The position numbers and the translations under genes were made by a program. DNA of 64,000 bases from Vibrio sp. UBA2441 (GTDB lineage Bacteria > Pseudomonadota > Gammaproteobacteria > Enterobacterales > Vibrionaceae), in assembly GCA_002342685.1 (NCBI GenBank), contig DDQN01000031.1, forward strand, positions 67,286 through 131,285. The letters are read 5' to 3'. Shown here one piece after another: positions 52,408 through 61,852 of the stretch. The notes beneath the pieces were generated by a model. It did no database searches. It was not told where the DNA came from and saw nothing but the letters and a program-made list of their open reading frames with translations. Positions within the stretch are counted from its first letter, which is position 1. Each line of letters starts with the position of its first letter.

Positions 52408-53061
52408 TTAATAAAGCGGCATTTCATCGGCTACAAATGGATTATTTACTCTCTCATGACCAAAAGTGGAAGTTGGTCCATGACCGGGAACAAACGTCGT
52501 TTCATTACCTAAAGGCCAAAGTTTGTTCTTAATTGAGTTGATCAAAGTATTAAAATCACCCTGAGGAAAGTCAGTACGCCCAATACCACCAGAGAATAGA
52601 ACATCACCGACAAAAGCTAGTTTTGCTTCATTACTGTAAAAAATGACGTGTCCCGGCGTATGTCCCGGCGTATGAATAACGTTCAGCGCCTGATTTCCGA
52701 AATGGATCTCATCGCCTTCAACCAACCATTGGTCTGGCTCGAATGACTGCGTCAACGGAAAACCAAACATCTGGCTCTGGCCCTCTAAGCCCTGCAACCA
52801 AAAGTTGTCCGCTTTGTGTGGCCCGATGACGTTTGTACCAAGTTTTTTAGCTAAAGGGGTTGTACCACCAACATGATCAAGATGTCCATGGGTTAATGCC
52901 AGACTAACGACATCAACACCTAGCTCTTCAATTAACATAACAAGTTGGGTGACATCCCCGCCAGGGTCGACAACGATTCCTTTCATTGTCTCATCGCACC
53001 ATACAATGGAACAATTTTGTGAAAAAGAGGTAACTGGAACGATTTGGTATTTCAGGCTCAT
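52408..53061 (-). CDS. ycbL: MBL-fold hydrolase YcbL (glyoxalase II-like)
   Basis: A metallo-hydrolase of 217 residues, as in E. coli YcbL (215). The ATG at 53061 (MSLKYQIVPVTSFSQNC) is chosen by homology. The metal motif is LTHGHLDHVGG (about 65-75), with HTPGHTPGHV, GDVLF and FVPGHGPTS after it. It hydrolyses thioesters such as S-lactoylglutathione in related proteins. It is the last gene of a three-gene group with mepK and ldtD, the same order as in E. coli. Confidence 0.93.
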   Translation of the reverse strand: MSLKYQIVPVTSFSQNCSIVWCDETMKGIVVDPGGDVTQLVMLIEELGVDVVSLALTHGHLDHVGGTTPLAKKLGTNVIGPHKADNFWLQGLEGQSQMFGFPLTQSFEPDQWLVEGDEIHFGNQALNVIHTPGHTPGHVIFYSNEAKLAFVGDVLFSGGIGRTDFPQGDFNTLINSIKNKLWPLGNETTFVPGHGPTSTFGHERVNNPFVADEMPLY

Positions 53062-53127
53062 TATTTTGCTCAGCGTTGGACTATATTTTGGCAAAACTAT
53101 GACACTGGAGGTTAAAGATTACAAGTA

Positions 53128-53676
53128 CTACCAGGAGCGAACACGTCCTGTATCAATATGAACGAAGTTACTACCAGGGTAATAACCAACACCACCCGCT
53201 TTTAGCTGCAATGCAGCTTTTCGAACGTCTTTAAGGTCCACTCCGACTAAACGAAAATCAAGCGCTTTTCCTTGCATATGAAAGCTCTTTTTCGCAACGC
53301 CATTCGATTTCGAACGTAATGCTTCGTTGGTCGCTGGAGAGCGATAACCTGAAATTATTTGAACCTCAGCATTCGACTTCAATAAGGTTTGGATATTATC
53401 GAGCTGAGTGAGTAATTCTTTATCTAAAGGAAACACTTCGTTTCTACGGAAATCTCGGCATAAGTGGTTTATCTTGTCCAGCTCAGACTCAACAAAGTTC
53501 GCTCCATCAAAATAACAAGTTTGCAACGTTTCACCAGTATGCAAATTATTAAGAGTAATAACTTTCCTTTGTTCCGCTAACGCAGCAATCGCGTTACTAG
53601 GAAAAATGGTGGCTAAAGCGAAACTTCCTGTTGCGGCTTTAAGAAATTGACGGCGGTTTAACAAATCTAATGACAT
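53128..53676 (-). CDS. mepK: Peptidoglycan endopeptidase MepK-like (YcbK, M15/DUF882)
   Basis: An exported enzyme of 182 residues, as in E. coli MepK. The N-terminus LNRRQFLKAATGSFALATIF is a twin-arginine signal. The metal and active-site region is seen in ISGYRSPATNEALRSKSNGV, SFHMQGKALDFRL and GVGYYPGSNFVHIDTG, with the His and Asp of the M15 fold. It would cut 3-3 (mDAP-mDAP) crosslinks made by L,D-transpeptidases, which fits its place next to ldtD. It lies 66 bases upstream of ycbL. Confidence 0.93.
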   Translation of the reverse strand: MSLDLLNRRQFLKAATGSFALATIFPSNAIAALAEQRKVITLNNLHTGETLQTCYFDGANFVESELDKINHLCRDFRRNEVFPLDKELLTQLDNIQTLLKSNAEVQIISGYRSPATNEALRSKSNGVAKKSFHMQGKALDFRLVGVDLKDVRKAALQLKAGGVGYYPGSNFVHIDTGRVRSW

Positions 53677-53830
53677 AAATACTACAACGACTGATGATAG
53701 GAGCTGAAGAATTTATCGTATAGTTTTTAATCAGTCAAACATATATATCGTGCTACATATACCTTGTATTAGTATTTAGCTAAGGTTATGAGCTGATTTA
53801 ACAAGGTTTTTATCTGCTGAATTTGATTTG

Positions 53831-55393
53831 TCAGTTAATCGTTAAAACGAGATCTTGCTTCCTATTATCATAATCGTAGATATCATTACGGTATTGAACC
53901 ACACCCTCTTCTAACCACGCTGTTTGATACAATATATGAACTGGTATCTTCTGTTTCAGTGAAACCCTATGATCGGATTGATCTTTGATTTCTATGCTGT
54001 CAGGGGCATCTATTCCTTGAGTTTCCAATACGGTTTGCACTAACTCATCAGCATACTGAATCCTTATGCACCCCGAACTATAGGCCCTTGACGCTTCATC
54101 AAATAAATACTTAGCGGGTGTATCATGTAGATATATTGCTCTAGGGTTTGGAGTATTGAACTTGTACTGCCCCAATGCGTTTCTCATTCCTGGAGCCTGG
54201 ATAAGCTGATAGCTAAAGTTTTCTGGCGTTACTTTATTCCAGTCAAGTGTGTCTGATGGTATTTCTTTTTCCGACTGCCATGTTTCTATGATCTTAAAAT
54301 TGTTTTTATCCAAATAGGTAGCATCCTTCTTCACTGCCGGGATAATATCTTCTTTTACTATTTTCCTAGGCACTCGCCATGAGGGGTTGAAGATCAGCGA
54401 ATCCATTTTTATATTAATCAATGGCGTTTTTCGCTTTTTCTTACCAACGATGACTTTAGACGAAAACACTTCTTTGCCCTTTGACCAATAGCTGATTTGA
54501 AAGCTAGGTAAATTAACCAAAATGACGTTGTCTCGACCGCTTGGTTGCAACCGGCTTCTCTCTAAATTTAGAGCTAATGAACGTATTCTTTCTCTTATCG
54601 GATAGTTAATCCAATAAAGCGTTTTTTTGCCAATGATCCCATCAGGCTTTAAACCATGCATTCGTTGGAACTGTTCAAGTACAATAACCAGCTCCGGGTC
54701 CAGGTTTTTTGATTTAATTTCTACCTTTGATGTATCCAAACCTACTGCACTAAATCTTGCTATTAACACTTTTTTATTTAGCAACGAATCCCCTAGCCGC
54801 TTCTGACCCACTTGTGCATATTTCTCAAGCCTGTCTTGTGAAGCATTCAATAATTGATTTAAAGTGCGATGCACGATGAGATAATGCGTTCTAGTTGGTG
54901 CAATACTCCACAAATATTTTGCCAAATCGTCCTTTTGGATTTGTAGCCTTATTAAAGCCATATCCAGTTTTTCTGACAACACATCTACATCGGTAATCTG
55001 ATTGCCGTAAAACCAGAGCAATCCGTGGTCTTTAGAAGAAGTGACGTACTGTTGGTAGGTTAATAAAGTGTCCGTAGCAAGAAGATCGTACTCGTAAATT
55101 TTTGCATGTTGTTTTAACTCTATTAAACGTTTATATCGTATTGAGAAATAGGGACTCAGTTCGGAGAAGTGCAGTAATGCCAGGTAGGTTTCAAATGTAT
55201 CTATCGATTCTTTATCGTACCAAATCACTTGATATTGATTTTCACGGTACAGCGTAGTCAATTGATCTGGATGCGCTAGTTCGTTAACCAAGGTAGAATT
55301 AGTTTCTAGCCACTTTAAGCGATAAAAATCTTCCAGCGCAAACACTGGTAATGATAAAAGAGCATAAAATAGAACCATCAACAATCGATACAA
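53831..55393 (-). CDS. ldtD: L,D-transpeptidase LdtD-like (YcbB)
   Basis: A periplasmic enzyme of about 520 residues (E. coli 615) that makes 3-3 crosslinks in peptidoglycan. The start is a TTG at 55393 with GAGGG 7 bases upstream; the longer frame to 55465 runs into the ribA terminator and is rejected. The N-terminus is a signal peptide (LYRLLMVLFYALLSLPVFA). After a scaffold domain comes a peptidoglycan-binding stretch (LEQFQRMHGLKPDGIIGKKT) and the YkuD catalytic site YLHDTP and YSSGCIRI, with the nucleophile Cys. It is the first gene of the ldtD-mepK-ycbL group. Confidence 0.93.
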   Translation of the reverse strand: MYRLLMVLFYALLSLPVFALEDFYRLKWLETNSTLVNELAHPDQLTTLYRENQYQVIWYDKESIDTFETYLALLHFSELSPYFSIRYKRLIELKQHAKIYEYDLLATDTLLTYQQYVTSSKDHGLLWFYGNQITDVDVLSEKLDMALIRLQIQKDDLAKYLWSIAPTRTHYLIVHRTLNQLLNASQDRLEKYAQVGQKRLGDSLLNKKVLIARFSAVGLDTSKVEIKSKNLDPELVIVLEQFQRMHGLKPDGIIGKKTLYWINYPIRERIRSLALNLERSRLQPSGRDNVILVNLPSFQISYWSKGKEVFSSKVIVGKKKRKTPLINIKMDSLIFNPSWRVPRKIVKEDIIPAVKKDATYLDKNNFKIIETWQSEKEIPSDTLDWNKVTPENFSYQLIQAPGMRNALGQYKFNTPNPRAIYLHDTPAKYLFDEASRAYSSGCIRIQYADELVQTVLETQGIDAPDSIEIKDQSDHRVSLKQKIPVHILYQTAWLEEGVVQYRNDIYDYDNRKQDLVLTIN

Positions 55394-55463
55394 AATAGTG
55401 CCCTCAATTTCGGTTGCTCTTACAAGTATGGCAAATGAAATTGAATATTGACCAACATAATGC

Positions 55464-55492
55464 ATAAAAAAACCTCACGTTTGTGAGGTTTT
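55464..55492 (-). terminator. Terminator of ribA
   Basis: AACCTCAC/GTGAGGTT with loop GTTT and seven T's on the minus strand, about 27 bases after the ribA stop. It sits inside the longer ldtD reading frame, which argues against that longer start. Confidence 0.85.
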
Positions 55493-55518
55493 CTGAATGC
55501 ATCAAATTATGTTTTGGG

Positions 55519-56115
55519 CTAAATATCTAAATTATGCTTACCGTGTGATACTTTTGCCTTGAGGTAGCTTTCGTTACCATGCTTAACATGCGCGGCCGTA
55601 TTAATCACTTCCTGAACCGCAATGCCATAGTCTCTTATTTCATTGATTTTTTTTGGATTATTAGTGATCAGTTTTATCTTCTTGATACCCAACGCTTCTA
55701 GCATTTGTGCTGCTTCTTTAAAATCTCTCAAGTCATCGCCGAATCCAAGGTGATTATTCGCCTCATACGTGTTCATACCCTGACTTTGCAATCGATAAGC
55801 GTCAATTTTGTTATATAAACCGATACCTCGTCCTTCTTGACGAAGGTAAAGAATAATCCCGCCCTCTTCGCCCATTTTATTAATGGTTTCTTCTAATTGT
55901 TCACCACAATCACATCTCGAAGAATGGAATACATCGCCCGTAAGGCACTCAGAATGCATCCTAACTAACGGAACACCTTTATGAGAATCAACCGCCCTGA
56001 ACACCAAAGCAACGTGTTCTTTATCACTCTTTAATCCACGAAAGGACAAGATTTCTGCATCAATATTACTTTTTGAACCCACTTTTAAGGCTACTCTGGC
56101 ACGGACTTCAGCCAT
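55519..56115 (-). CDS. ribA: GTP cyclohydrolase II (RibA)
   Basis: The first step of riboflavin synthesis, converting GTP to the pyrimidine precursor. 198 residues, the usual length for a stand-alone RibA. The ATG at 56115 (MAEVRARVALKVG) is chosen by homology over the GTG at 56127. The three zinc cysteines are C57, C68 and C70 (HSECLTGDVFHSSRCDCG), and RQEGRGIGLYNKI holds the catalytic Arg/Tyr region. It has its own terminator. It is monocistronic. Confidence 0.96.
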   Translation of the reverse strand: MAEVRARVALKVGSKSNIDAEILSFRGLKSDKEHVALVFRAVDSHKGVPLVRMHSECLTGDVFHSSRCDCGEQLEETINKMGEEGGIILYLRQEGRGIGLYNKIDAYRLQSQGMNTYEANNHLGFGDDLRDFKEAAQMLEALGIKKIKLITNNPKKINEIRDYGIAVQEVINTAAHVKHGNESYLKAKVSHGKHNLDI

Positions 56116-56344
56116 ATCTACACTCACTCAAATTCATCTAACCAGAAACAGTTCGGCAAGACTTTTATTATTTATAGACGATATTCGCAATATTGGGGCA
56201 GATTTCTATTATTCAACAGATGAATCGAATGCGACCCCATATAGATGAATACCACTCTATTAATAGATTAATGACAATGATGTTATAATATAACATTACA
56301 TTACCACATTACCAGCAGTTATCAATACGTATAATTTTTTAGCA

Positions 56345-56812
56345 TCAAGACTTAAGCGATGCTTTGTTTCTGCTTACCGCTCGAACTGCCAATACCAACC
56401 CGGCAACTAACAGCAACACAGGAATAAACCACAAAACATAAGTAGTGTGGTTAAAAGCTGGGTCATATAGAACGAAGTCTCCAAACCTCTGTGTCATGTA
56501 TTGAATGATTTCTTCGTCAGATTGACCTGCTTTAATCATTTTATACACTCTAAGCCTTAAGTCTTTAGCTATTGGTGAGTTAGATTCGACCAAGTTTTGG
56601 TTCTGACACTGAGGACAGCGTAATGTTTTAGCCAGCTGTACAGCTTCTTGTCTCTGTTGTTCTGACTCAAATTCAAATAACTCCACTGCAATAGCGACAT
56701 CTTTATTACTATCGTAAAAAATGGACTGCTGTGGGTTATCAGCTGAATGAACAACTACAGAAAACATAACTGCTAATAGCAATAGGCAGTGAATCCGTAT
56801 ATTCCCCATCAT
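56345..56812 (-). CDS. nrfF: NrfF, cytochrome c heme-attachment protein (CcmH-like)
   Basis: A membrane-anchored periplasmic protein of 155 residues that handles the heme-site thiols of apocytochrome. Signal peptide 1-24, redox motif LRCPQCQNQNL (about 63-73, CPQC), helical domain, then a C-terminal membrane helix (about 127-147). It is the last gene of the minus-strand nrf group and starts right after the DsbE-like gene's stop. The CXXCK heme site in NrfA needs the NrfEF-type lyase, and NrfF supplies one part. Confidence 0.92.
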   Translation of the reverse strand: MMGNIRIHCLLLLAVMFSVVVHSADNPQQSIFYDSNKDVAIAVELFEFESEQQRQEAVQLAKTLRCPQCQNQNLVESNSPIAKDLRLRVYKMIKAGQSDEEIIQYMTQRFGDFVLYDPAFNHTTYVLWFIPVLLLVAGLVLAVRAVSRNKASLKS

Positions 56813-57334
56813 TTAGCTTCCAAAGTAGCTTGCAAAATTTTCGGTCCAGACATAATTATCAAGTACACCACTGATCCTTTTGATAATAATGCCATCTTTA
56901 TTAACCAAAAAAGTTTCCGGTGTCCCGATCACACCAAGATCAAGAGCTAAATTCCCATTGGGGTCAAATATTACTTCTTGATATGGATCGCCATCATTAT
57001 CTAATACCGCCAACGCATCTTTACGAACATCGCGATAATTTAATCCCACGATATCAATGCCTTTGTTCCTAAGTTCAAGTAAAAATGAATGTTCCTGTTT
57101 ACATACACCGCACCAGGACGCCCATACATTTAATAATGAATAGCCTTTACGATGAAAAAGATTTTGATCTAATTGTAAATCACTCTGCTTTAACGCAGCT
57201 AGGCCAAAACTCGGCACTGGCTGATTCAAAAGCGCGGTATTATTTTGAGAAGAATCATCTTGCAGAGCATAGGTTAAGGTCCCGAATATAAGTAAAAGAA
57301 CGGCAATGAACAAACCAAGCTTAATCATTCGCAT
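56813..57334 (-). CDS. DsbE/CcmG-family thiol oxidoreductase of the nrf cluster (NrfX type)
   Basis: A periplasmic thioredoxin-like protein of 173 residues with an N-terminal anchor (about 4-23). The active site is WASWCGVCK (about 70-78), followed by EHSFLLELRNKGIDIVGLNY and the cis-Pro loop GTPETFLVN, all typical of CcmG/DsbE. It would keep the heme-site cysteines of NrfA or NrfB reduced. It overlaps the end of nrfE by 14 bases and precedes nrfF directly. A DsbE gene at this place is known in nrf clusters of Pasteurellaceae and Vibrionaceae but not in E. coli. Confidence 0.9.
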   Translation of the reverse strand: MRMIKLGLFIAVLLLIFGTLTYALQDDSSQNNTALLNQPVPSFGLAALKQSDLQLDQNLFHRKGYSLLNVWASWCGVCKQEHSFLLELRNKGIDIVGLNYRDVRKDALAVLDNDGDPYQEVIFDPNGNLALDLGVIGTPETFLVNKDGIIIKRISGVLDNYVWTENFASYFGS

Positions 57335-59228
57335 AATTTTTCCTTTTCTCAGGCACTTGAATCAGCCTAAGTACAAAACCTAGCAGCCCGCCTAATATCA
57401 TGATCACTCCTCCAAACCAGATCCACTGAACATAGGCTTTATACTGGATCCTTATAGCAAATGAGCCATCATGAAGCTTTTCACCTAAGGTTACATATAA
57501 GTCACCGTGCCAGTAGTTCTCAATTCCCGGCTCTGTCATATTCATAACACGCACCTGATAATGGCGTCGTTCGGGAATAATTGAGTCTTTACCATTCGCA
57601 AGCATGAACACTTGCTCAGACGTGTAATTTGGCCCGACGTAAAGCCTTTGTTCATCAAACGAAATGGTAAAATCGCCAAATTCCGTTTTGCTACCTACCT
57701 GCATTCGATCACTGGTTTCTAATGAGTGCGAAGCATTCATTGCCGCACCAACACAAACTAAAACAACACCAAAATGGGCTAGCCACATTGGCAACATTTT
57801 GGTTCTACTATTCCATTTAGATACCTTAAACAATGAGCTCGTGGTTGATACAACCACTTGCGCTGAAAGTATCCATGTAAGTAGCACCATCCAATCTAGT
57901 TTCACGTATTGAATACGATAAAGAGCATATCCAATGACGACAGAGATAATAAACTGAATAAAAAATCGTTTTGAGAACCCATCTTTTTTACCGCTTATCA
58001 GAGGTGCAATACTCATTAGTAATAAAGCTATGAACGTAATCGGCGCGAATAACGTATTAAAATATGGTGCACCAACTGATATTTTACCAAGCCCTAGTAT
58101 TTGAAATATCATTGGGTAAAAAGTACCTAGCAACACGGTGAGCATCGCAATAACAAAAAGACCATTAACTAACAAAAACAAAAATGATTTACTAGCAAAA
58201 TGAGTAAGTGGCTTAGATTGAATGTCGTCAGATCGATAGATCTGACTACCGAACCCAGCCAATACTAGAATCAACAATATAACAATGAGCACCACTCCCC
58301 GAGTTGGATCTACGGCAAAAGCATGTACTGAAGTTAGAATGCCTGACCGAACGACAAATGTACCCAACAGACTTAGGGAGAAAGTAATAAAAGAAAGCCC
58401 CAGACTCCAGCCAATCAAGCGATTTTTATCGGCACTTATTATTAAACTATGTACTAGCGCCGTTGCTGTTAACCAAGGTAAAAGCGATGCGTTTTCTACT
58501 GGGTCCCAGAACCACCAGCCCCCCCAACCCAATTCATAATACGCCCACCATGCCCCTAATAAGATGCCGGCGGTCAAAAACAACCATGACACCATGGTAA
58601 ATTCTCGGCTTATCGAATACCAATAATCGGGAATTTTCTTTTGCCAAAGTGAGGCTAACGCAAAAGCAAAACTGGAGGCAAAACCGATATAGCCTATATA
58701 AAGTAAAGGAGGATGAAAAATCAATGCGATGTCTTGCAGCATTGGATTCAAATCTCTGCCTTCTTCTGGCAATACCTCATTTAATGCAAACGGATTTGAA
58801 GCAATTAAAGTAAATAATGCAAAAACGGCCACTAATGTTGAAGAAATAAGCAACACTTTTGAAAGATAACCAGCAGGTATTCGTTTACGTAATAACGCAA
58901 TAGCTGAATTCCAAAGCGCAAGAGTGATAACCCAGAACAAAAGTGAGCCTTCATGCCCGCCCCAAACCGCAGCTGCTTTAAAAAACAGTGGTAACTCACT
59001 GTTCGAGTGAGAAGAGACATAGCTTAGTGAAAAATCATCCGTAACAAAGGCGACTGCCAATGTTACGATTGAGGTTATGGATAACAAGAAACTAGTATGA
59101 ACCAGAGCAAGTTGAGTAGCGAAAAATCGCTCCCTTTTCTGGCGTAACCACATCACAGAAAACGCGATGGAAGCAAGAGAAGTTAAAGCGACTAAAAGAA
59201 GGGAAAACTGACCAATTTCTGAATACAT
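57321..59228 (-). CDS. nrfE: NrfE, heme lyase membrane subunit (CcmF-like)
   Basis: An inner-membrane protein of 635 residues with about fifteen helices. The heme-handling WWD motif is WGGWWFWDPVENASLLPWL (about 235-253), with conserved His residues in the nearby periplasmic loops. NrfE attaches heme to the CXXCK motif of NrfA. It is longer than E. coli NrfE (552) and close to CcmF in length, keeping the C-terminal periplasmic domain and last helix. It lies 49 bases after nrfD and overlaps the DsbE-like gene. Confidence 0.93.
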   Translation of the reverse strand: MYSEIGQFSLLLVALTSLASIAFSVMWLRQKRERFFATQLALVHTSFLLSITSIVTLAVAFVTDDFSLSYVSSHSNSELPLFFKAAAVWGGHEGSLLFWVITLALWNSAIALLRKRIPAGYLSKVLLISSTLVAVFALFTLIASNPFALNEVLPEEGRDLNPMLQDIALIFHPPLLYIGYIGFASSFAFALASLWQKKIPDYWYSISREFTMVSWLFLTAGILLGAWWAYYELGWGGWWFWDPVENASLLPWLTATALVHSLIISADKNRLIGWSLGLSFITFSLSLLGTFVVRSGILTSVHAFAVDPTRGVVLIVILLILVLAGFGSQIYRSDDIQSKPLTHFASKSFLFLLVNGLFVIAMLTVLLGTFYPMIFQILGLGKISVGAPYFNTLFAPITFIALLLMSIAPLISGKKDGFSKRFFIQFIISVVIGYALYRIQYVKLDWMVLLTWILSAQVVVSTTSSLFKVSKWNSRTKMLPMWLAHFGVVLVCVGAAMNASHSLETSDRMQVGSKTEFGDFTISFDEQRLYVGPNYTSEQVFMLANGKDSIIPERRHYQVRVMNMTEPGIENYWHGDLYVTLGEKLHDGSFAIRIQYKAYVQWIWFGGVIMILGGLLGFVLRLIQVPEKRKNYAND

Positions 59229-59277
59229 ATATTAATTATTTAAGGCTTTCCCCTTACAAGAAGAAAGCCTCTTATTC

Positions 59278-60225
59278 CTAAATGACTGTCATCTGTCCAG
59301 CATATAGAACAAAGGTACGTAACATCAATACCCCAATCAGGCTCAACGTAGTAACCAGCATAATAAACCCTGGTTTATGGCGTCGCTCTTTAGAACAGAA
59401 AAAGTTAAGTGCAAGAGGAGTAAGCATACCAATGACAATAACACCCCACCAAAACCATGACGCCCAAAAACCACTACCAATCGCATTCCAGGCGGCAACT
59501 TCTGCTCTACCTCCACTAAAAATTAATCCGGTGAAGAAAGTAACAATTACGAATAACTCAAACATGACTACAGGACGTTCGAAGCTATGTACCCATTTTG
59601 CCGTTGCGCTACTTGGAGATTGTTTAAATCCGATGATGCCAAATAACATGCACGCAGCAGCACCGGATGACAAACTAGAGAACAAGAACAATATTGGTAA
59701 TACAGGATTGTTCAACATTGGGTAAGTTTTCAATGCTGAGAGCAGGAATCCAGTGTATGCCGCTAATATGATAGCCAAGAAGCCTAAAAACAGCTCAACT
59801 GCATTTTCTACTTTGGCGAATTTATCAATCAAGTCACCAACGAAAGAAAGCTGCTTTGGCATGTATTTCATAATGGTGGCTTTAAAGATAATACCTATCC
59901 ATACAAACAGCACGGCCATGTATACCTGGAAAAGAATTACACCCATAGACATTACTGAGCTGGTATTAAAGTAGATCATGATTTTCCAAAACATTAACGG
60001 TTTTGTAAGATGAAAAATCAATATAGTTAAACCAGAAATAATACCAAATGGCGCTATCCAAGCCGTTGCTTTCAGAATACCATCTTTAGCAGGATCACCC
60101 TCGATAACTTTTCTCTTCAGGTAAATCGAAATCATTACTGCACCAGCAGACATCCCGGCTAAAAATAGATAAATTGCTATGATCCAATCCCACACAAGGG
60201 AATCGAAATTAAATGCTGCTTCCAT
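59278..60225 (-). CDS. nrfD: NrfD, quinol-oxidising membrane subunit
   Basis: An inner-membrane protein of 315 residues (E. coli 318) with eight or nine helices. FDSLVWDWIIAIYLFLAGMSAGA is the NrfD/PsrC family start. It takes electrons from menaquinol and passes them to NrfC and then to NrfB/NrfA. It starts 2 bases after nrfC and is followed by nrfE. Confidence 0.95.
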   Translation of the reverse strand: MEAAFNFDSLVWDWIIAIYLFLAGMSAGAVMISIYLKRKVIEGDPAKDGILKATAWIAPFGIISGLTILIFHLTKPLMFWKIMIYFNTSSVMSMGVILFQVYMAVLFVWIGIIFKATIMKYMPKQLSFVGDLIDKFAKVENAVELFLGFLAIILAAYTGFLLSALKTYPMLNNPVLPILFLFSSLSSGAAACMLFGIIGFKQSPSSATAKWVHSFERPVVMFELFVIVTFFTGLIFSGGRAEVAAWNAIGSGFWASWFWWGVIVIGMLTPLALNFFCSKERRHKPGFIMLVTTLSLIGVLMLRTFVLYAGQMTVI

Positions 60226-60227
60226 CT

Positions 60228-60911
60228 CTAAATCTCCCCTTTTTCATGTGGCACTTTATAAAGTTTAGGCTGAGTACCTAATTGAACTTTATCTCGATAA
60301 ACGATTTTCTCTTTTAGTACAGAGTTAATTTTAGATTTAGGATCGTTCAGATCACCAAACGTAAGCGCTTTTGTTGGGCAAACATCGACACATGCTGGCA
60401 ATTTACCTTTAGCCAGATTTGTATCCCGACAAAAATTACATTTATCAGCCGATTTAGTTTCAGGATGAAAGAAACGAACTTGATATGGACAAGCCGCTAG
60501 ACAATACCCACAGCCTACGCACTTATCATTATGAACATCGATAATCCCGGTTTCTTCATCCTTATACGCTGCGCCTGTAGGACAAACCATTACGCAAGGT
60601 GCATTATCACAGTGTTGGCAGGAGTTGCGGTTAAAACTGTAATCAACATTTGGATATTCACCTTGTGGGGCACTACGTTCGATTTTCAGGCGAGAGACAC
60701 CTTCTGGTACGTTATTTACCTCTCTACATGCATCCTCACACGCCGTGCAACCAATACACGCGGTTTCATCGTAAACCATACCATAACGTTTTTTTCCGTC
60801 TTCCATGCTATATGCTAGAGACTTACTGCTTAGCGTTACGGTGCCAGCGACACCAGTAGTAAATATAACGGCACCAGCTCCGGTCAAAAAATTTCTTCTT
60901 GAACAGCTCAT
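60228..60911 (-). CDS. nrfC: NrfC, four-cluster ferredoxin-like subunit
   Basis: A periplasmic iron-sulfur protein of 227 residues with a twin-arginine signal (CSRRNFLTGAGAVIFTTGVA). Sixteen cysteines form four [4Fe-4S] sites: CIGCTACEDAC, CQHCDNAPCVMVC, CVGCGYCLAAC and CNFC...CVDVC. It relays electrons from NrfD to NrfB. It begins right after nrfB and 2 bases before nrfD, so the genes are tightly coupled. Confidence 0.96.
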   Translation of the reverse strand: MSCSRRNFLTGAGAVIFTTGVAGTVTLSSKSLAYSMEDGKKRYGMVYDETACIGCTACEDACREVNNVPEGVSRLKIERSAPQGEYPNVDYSFNRNSCQHCDNAPCVMVCPTGAAYKDEETGIIDVHNDKCVGCGYCLAACPYQVRFFHPETKSADKCNFCRDTNLAKGKLPACVDVCPTKALTFGDLNDPKSKINSVLKEKIVYRDKVQLGTQPKLYKVPHEKGEI

Positions 60912-61598
60912 CTACTGATCCTCCTGCTTCGCAGCTATCTCGTTGAAATCAGCGTGACAGTCAACGCACATATTGACAATTGATTTGTGATTATCGAAAA
61001 GCAATACATTTACACCTGTATCAGTTTTCTTTTTAAGTCGAGCTTTAGACTTGATTTTCTTACTCTCGTCACTTGCTATATGTACATCATGGCAATTAGA
61101 GCACGTCAGATTCATTGCATGGACATCATGAGTCCAACTGGCTTCTTGTAGAGACTTAGCTTCGTGGCATTCAACGCACTCTTTATTGGCTTTGAACACC
61201 TCTTCTTGGCTTAATAATGTTTTCTTAGTACCGGACTGAGATTGAGCGGAAGCGTACTTGGTAACTTTTTTTGCACCTCTGCGGTGCTTACTACCAACTT
61301 TGTTATGACAGCTTTCGCAGGTAATAGCTTTGCCAAAAACTTCTTCTGCTTTTTCGCCATGTGAACCATGCAAGGTTACCTTCGCTGCATTATGACACTT
61401 GAGACATTTGTCATCTTTGGAGCGACGTTTTCGAACGACTTTTTTCTTAACTGGTTTTGCTTCTTTTGTAACTGATGTCACTTCAGCACTAGGCGAAGTA
61501 GCAGAAGTTTCAGCAGCAACATTTAATGAAAAGCCATAGAGACATAATATAAGAAGTGATTTTAACATTATGACTATGGTCAACTTAAGATTGCCCAT
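60912..61598 (-). CDS. nrfB: NrfB, pentaheme cytochrome c
   Basis: An exported electron carrier of 228 residues with five CXXCH heme sites: CLKCH, CESCH, CVECH, CSNCH and CVDCH. The signal peptide ends near NVAA (about 28). A lysine/arginine-rich insert (KEAKPVKKKVVRKRRSKDDK) lies between the signal and the first heme, longer than in E. coli NrfB (188 residues). The start at 61598 is supported by AGG 7 bases before; an ATG 30 bases downstream is the alternative. It is the first gene of the minus-strand nrf group, divergent from nrfA. Confidence 0.93.
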   Translation of the reverse strand: MGNLKLTIVIMLKSLLILCLYGFSLNVAAETSATSPSAEVTSVTKEAKPVKKKVVRKRRSKDDKCLKCHNAAKVTLHGSHGEKAEEVFGKAITCESCHNKVGSKHRRGAKKVTKYASAQSQSGTKKTLLSQEEVFKANKECVECHEAKSLQEASWTHDVHAMNLTCSNCHDVHIASDESKKIKSKARLKKKTDTGVNVLLFDNHKSIVNMCVDCHADFNEIAAKQEDQ

Positions 61599-61852
61599 TA
61601 TTTACCTATCCTAATATCCGACATTTCAATTTTTGAAAAACATCCGATCAATATAAAAGTTTATGAAATAAAAATATATCCCAATTGATAATAAGTCTTA
61701 TTTGGAAACAGCCACAACGCTATTGACGTATATTATAAATAGTTATCTAGGTAATACTTATTTACTATTTAAAATAGTGACCTGATTCACCTTATTTCTA
61801 ACAAGGCTAATGTCTAACCTTTTGAAAAATCTGTGTTAATCACCACAAAAAC

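Noticed and set aside
52640..52680. 12-bp direct repeat (CCCGGCGTATGT-like) in ycbL
   Set aside because: It encodes the normal HTPGHTPGHV motif of the family, not a repeat element.
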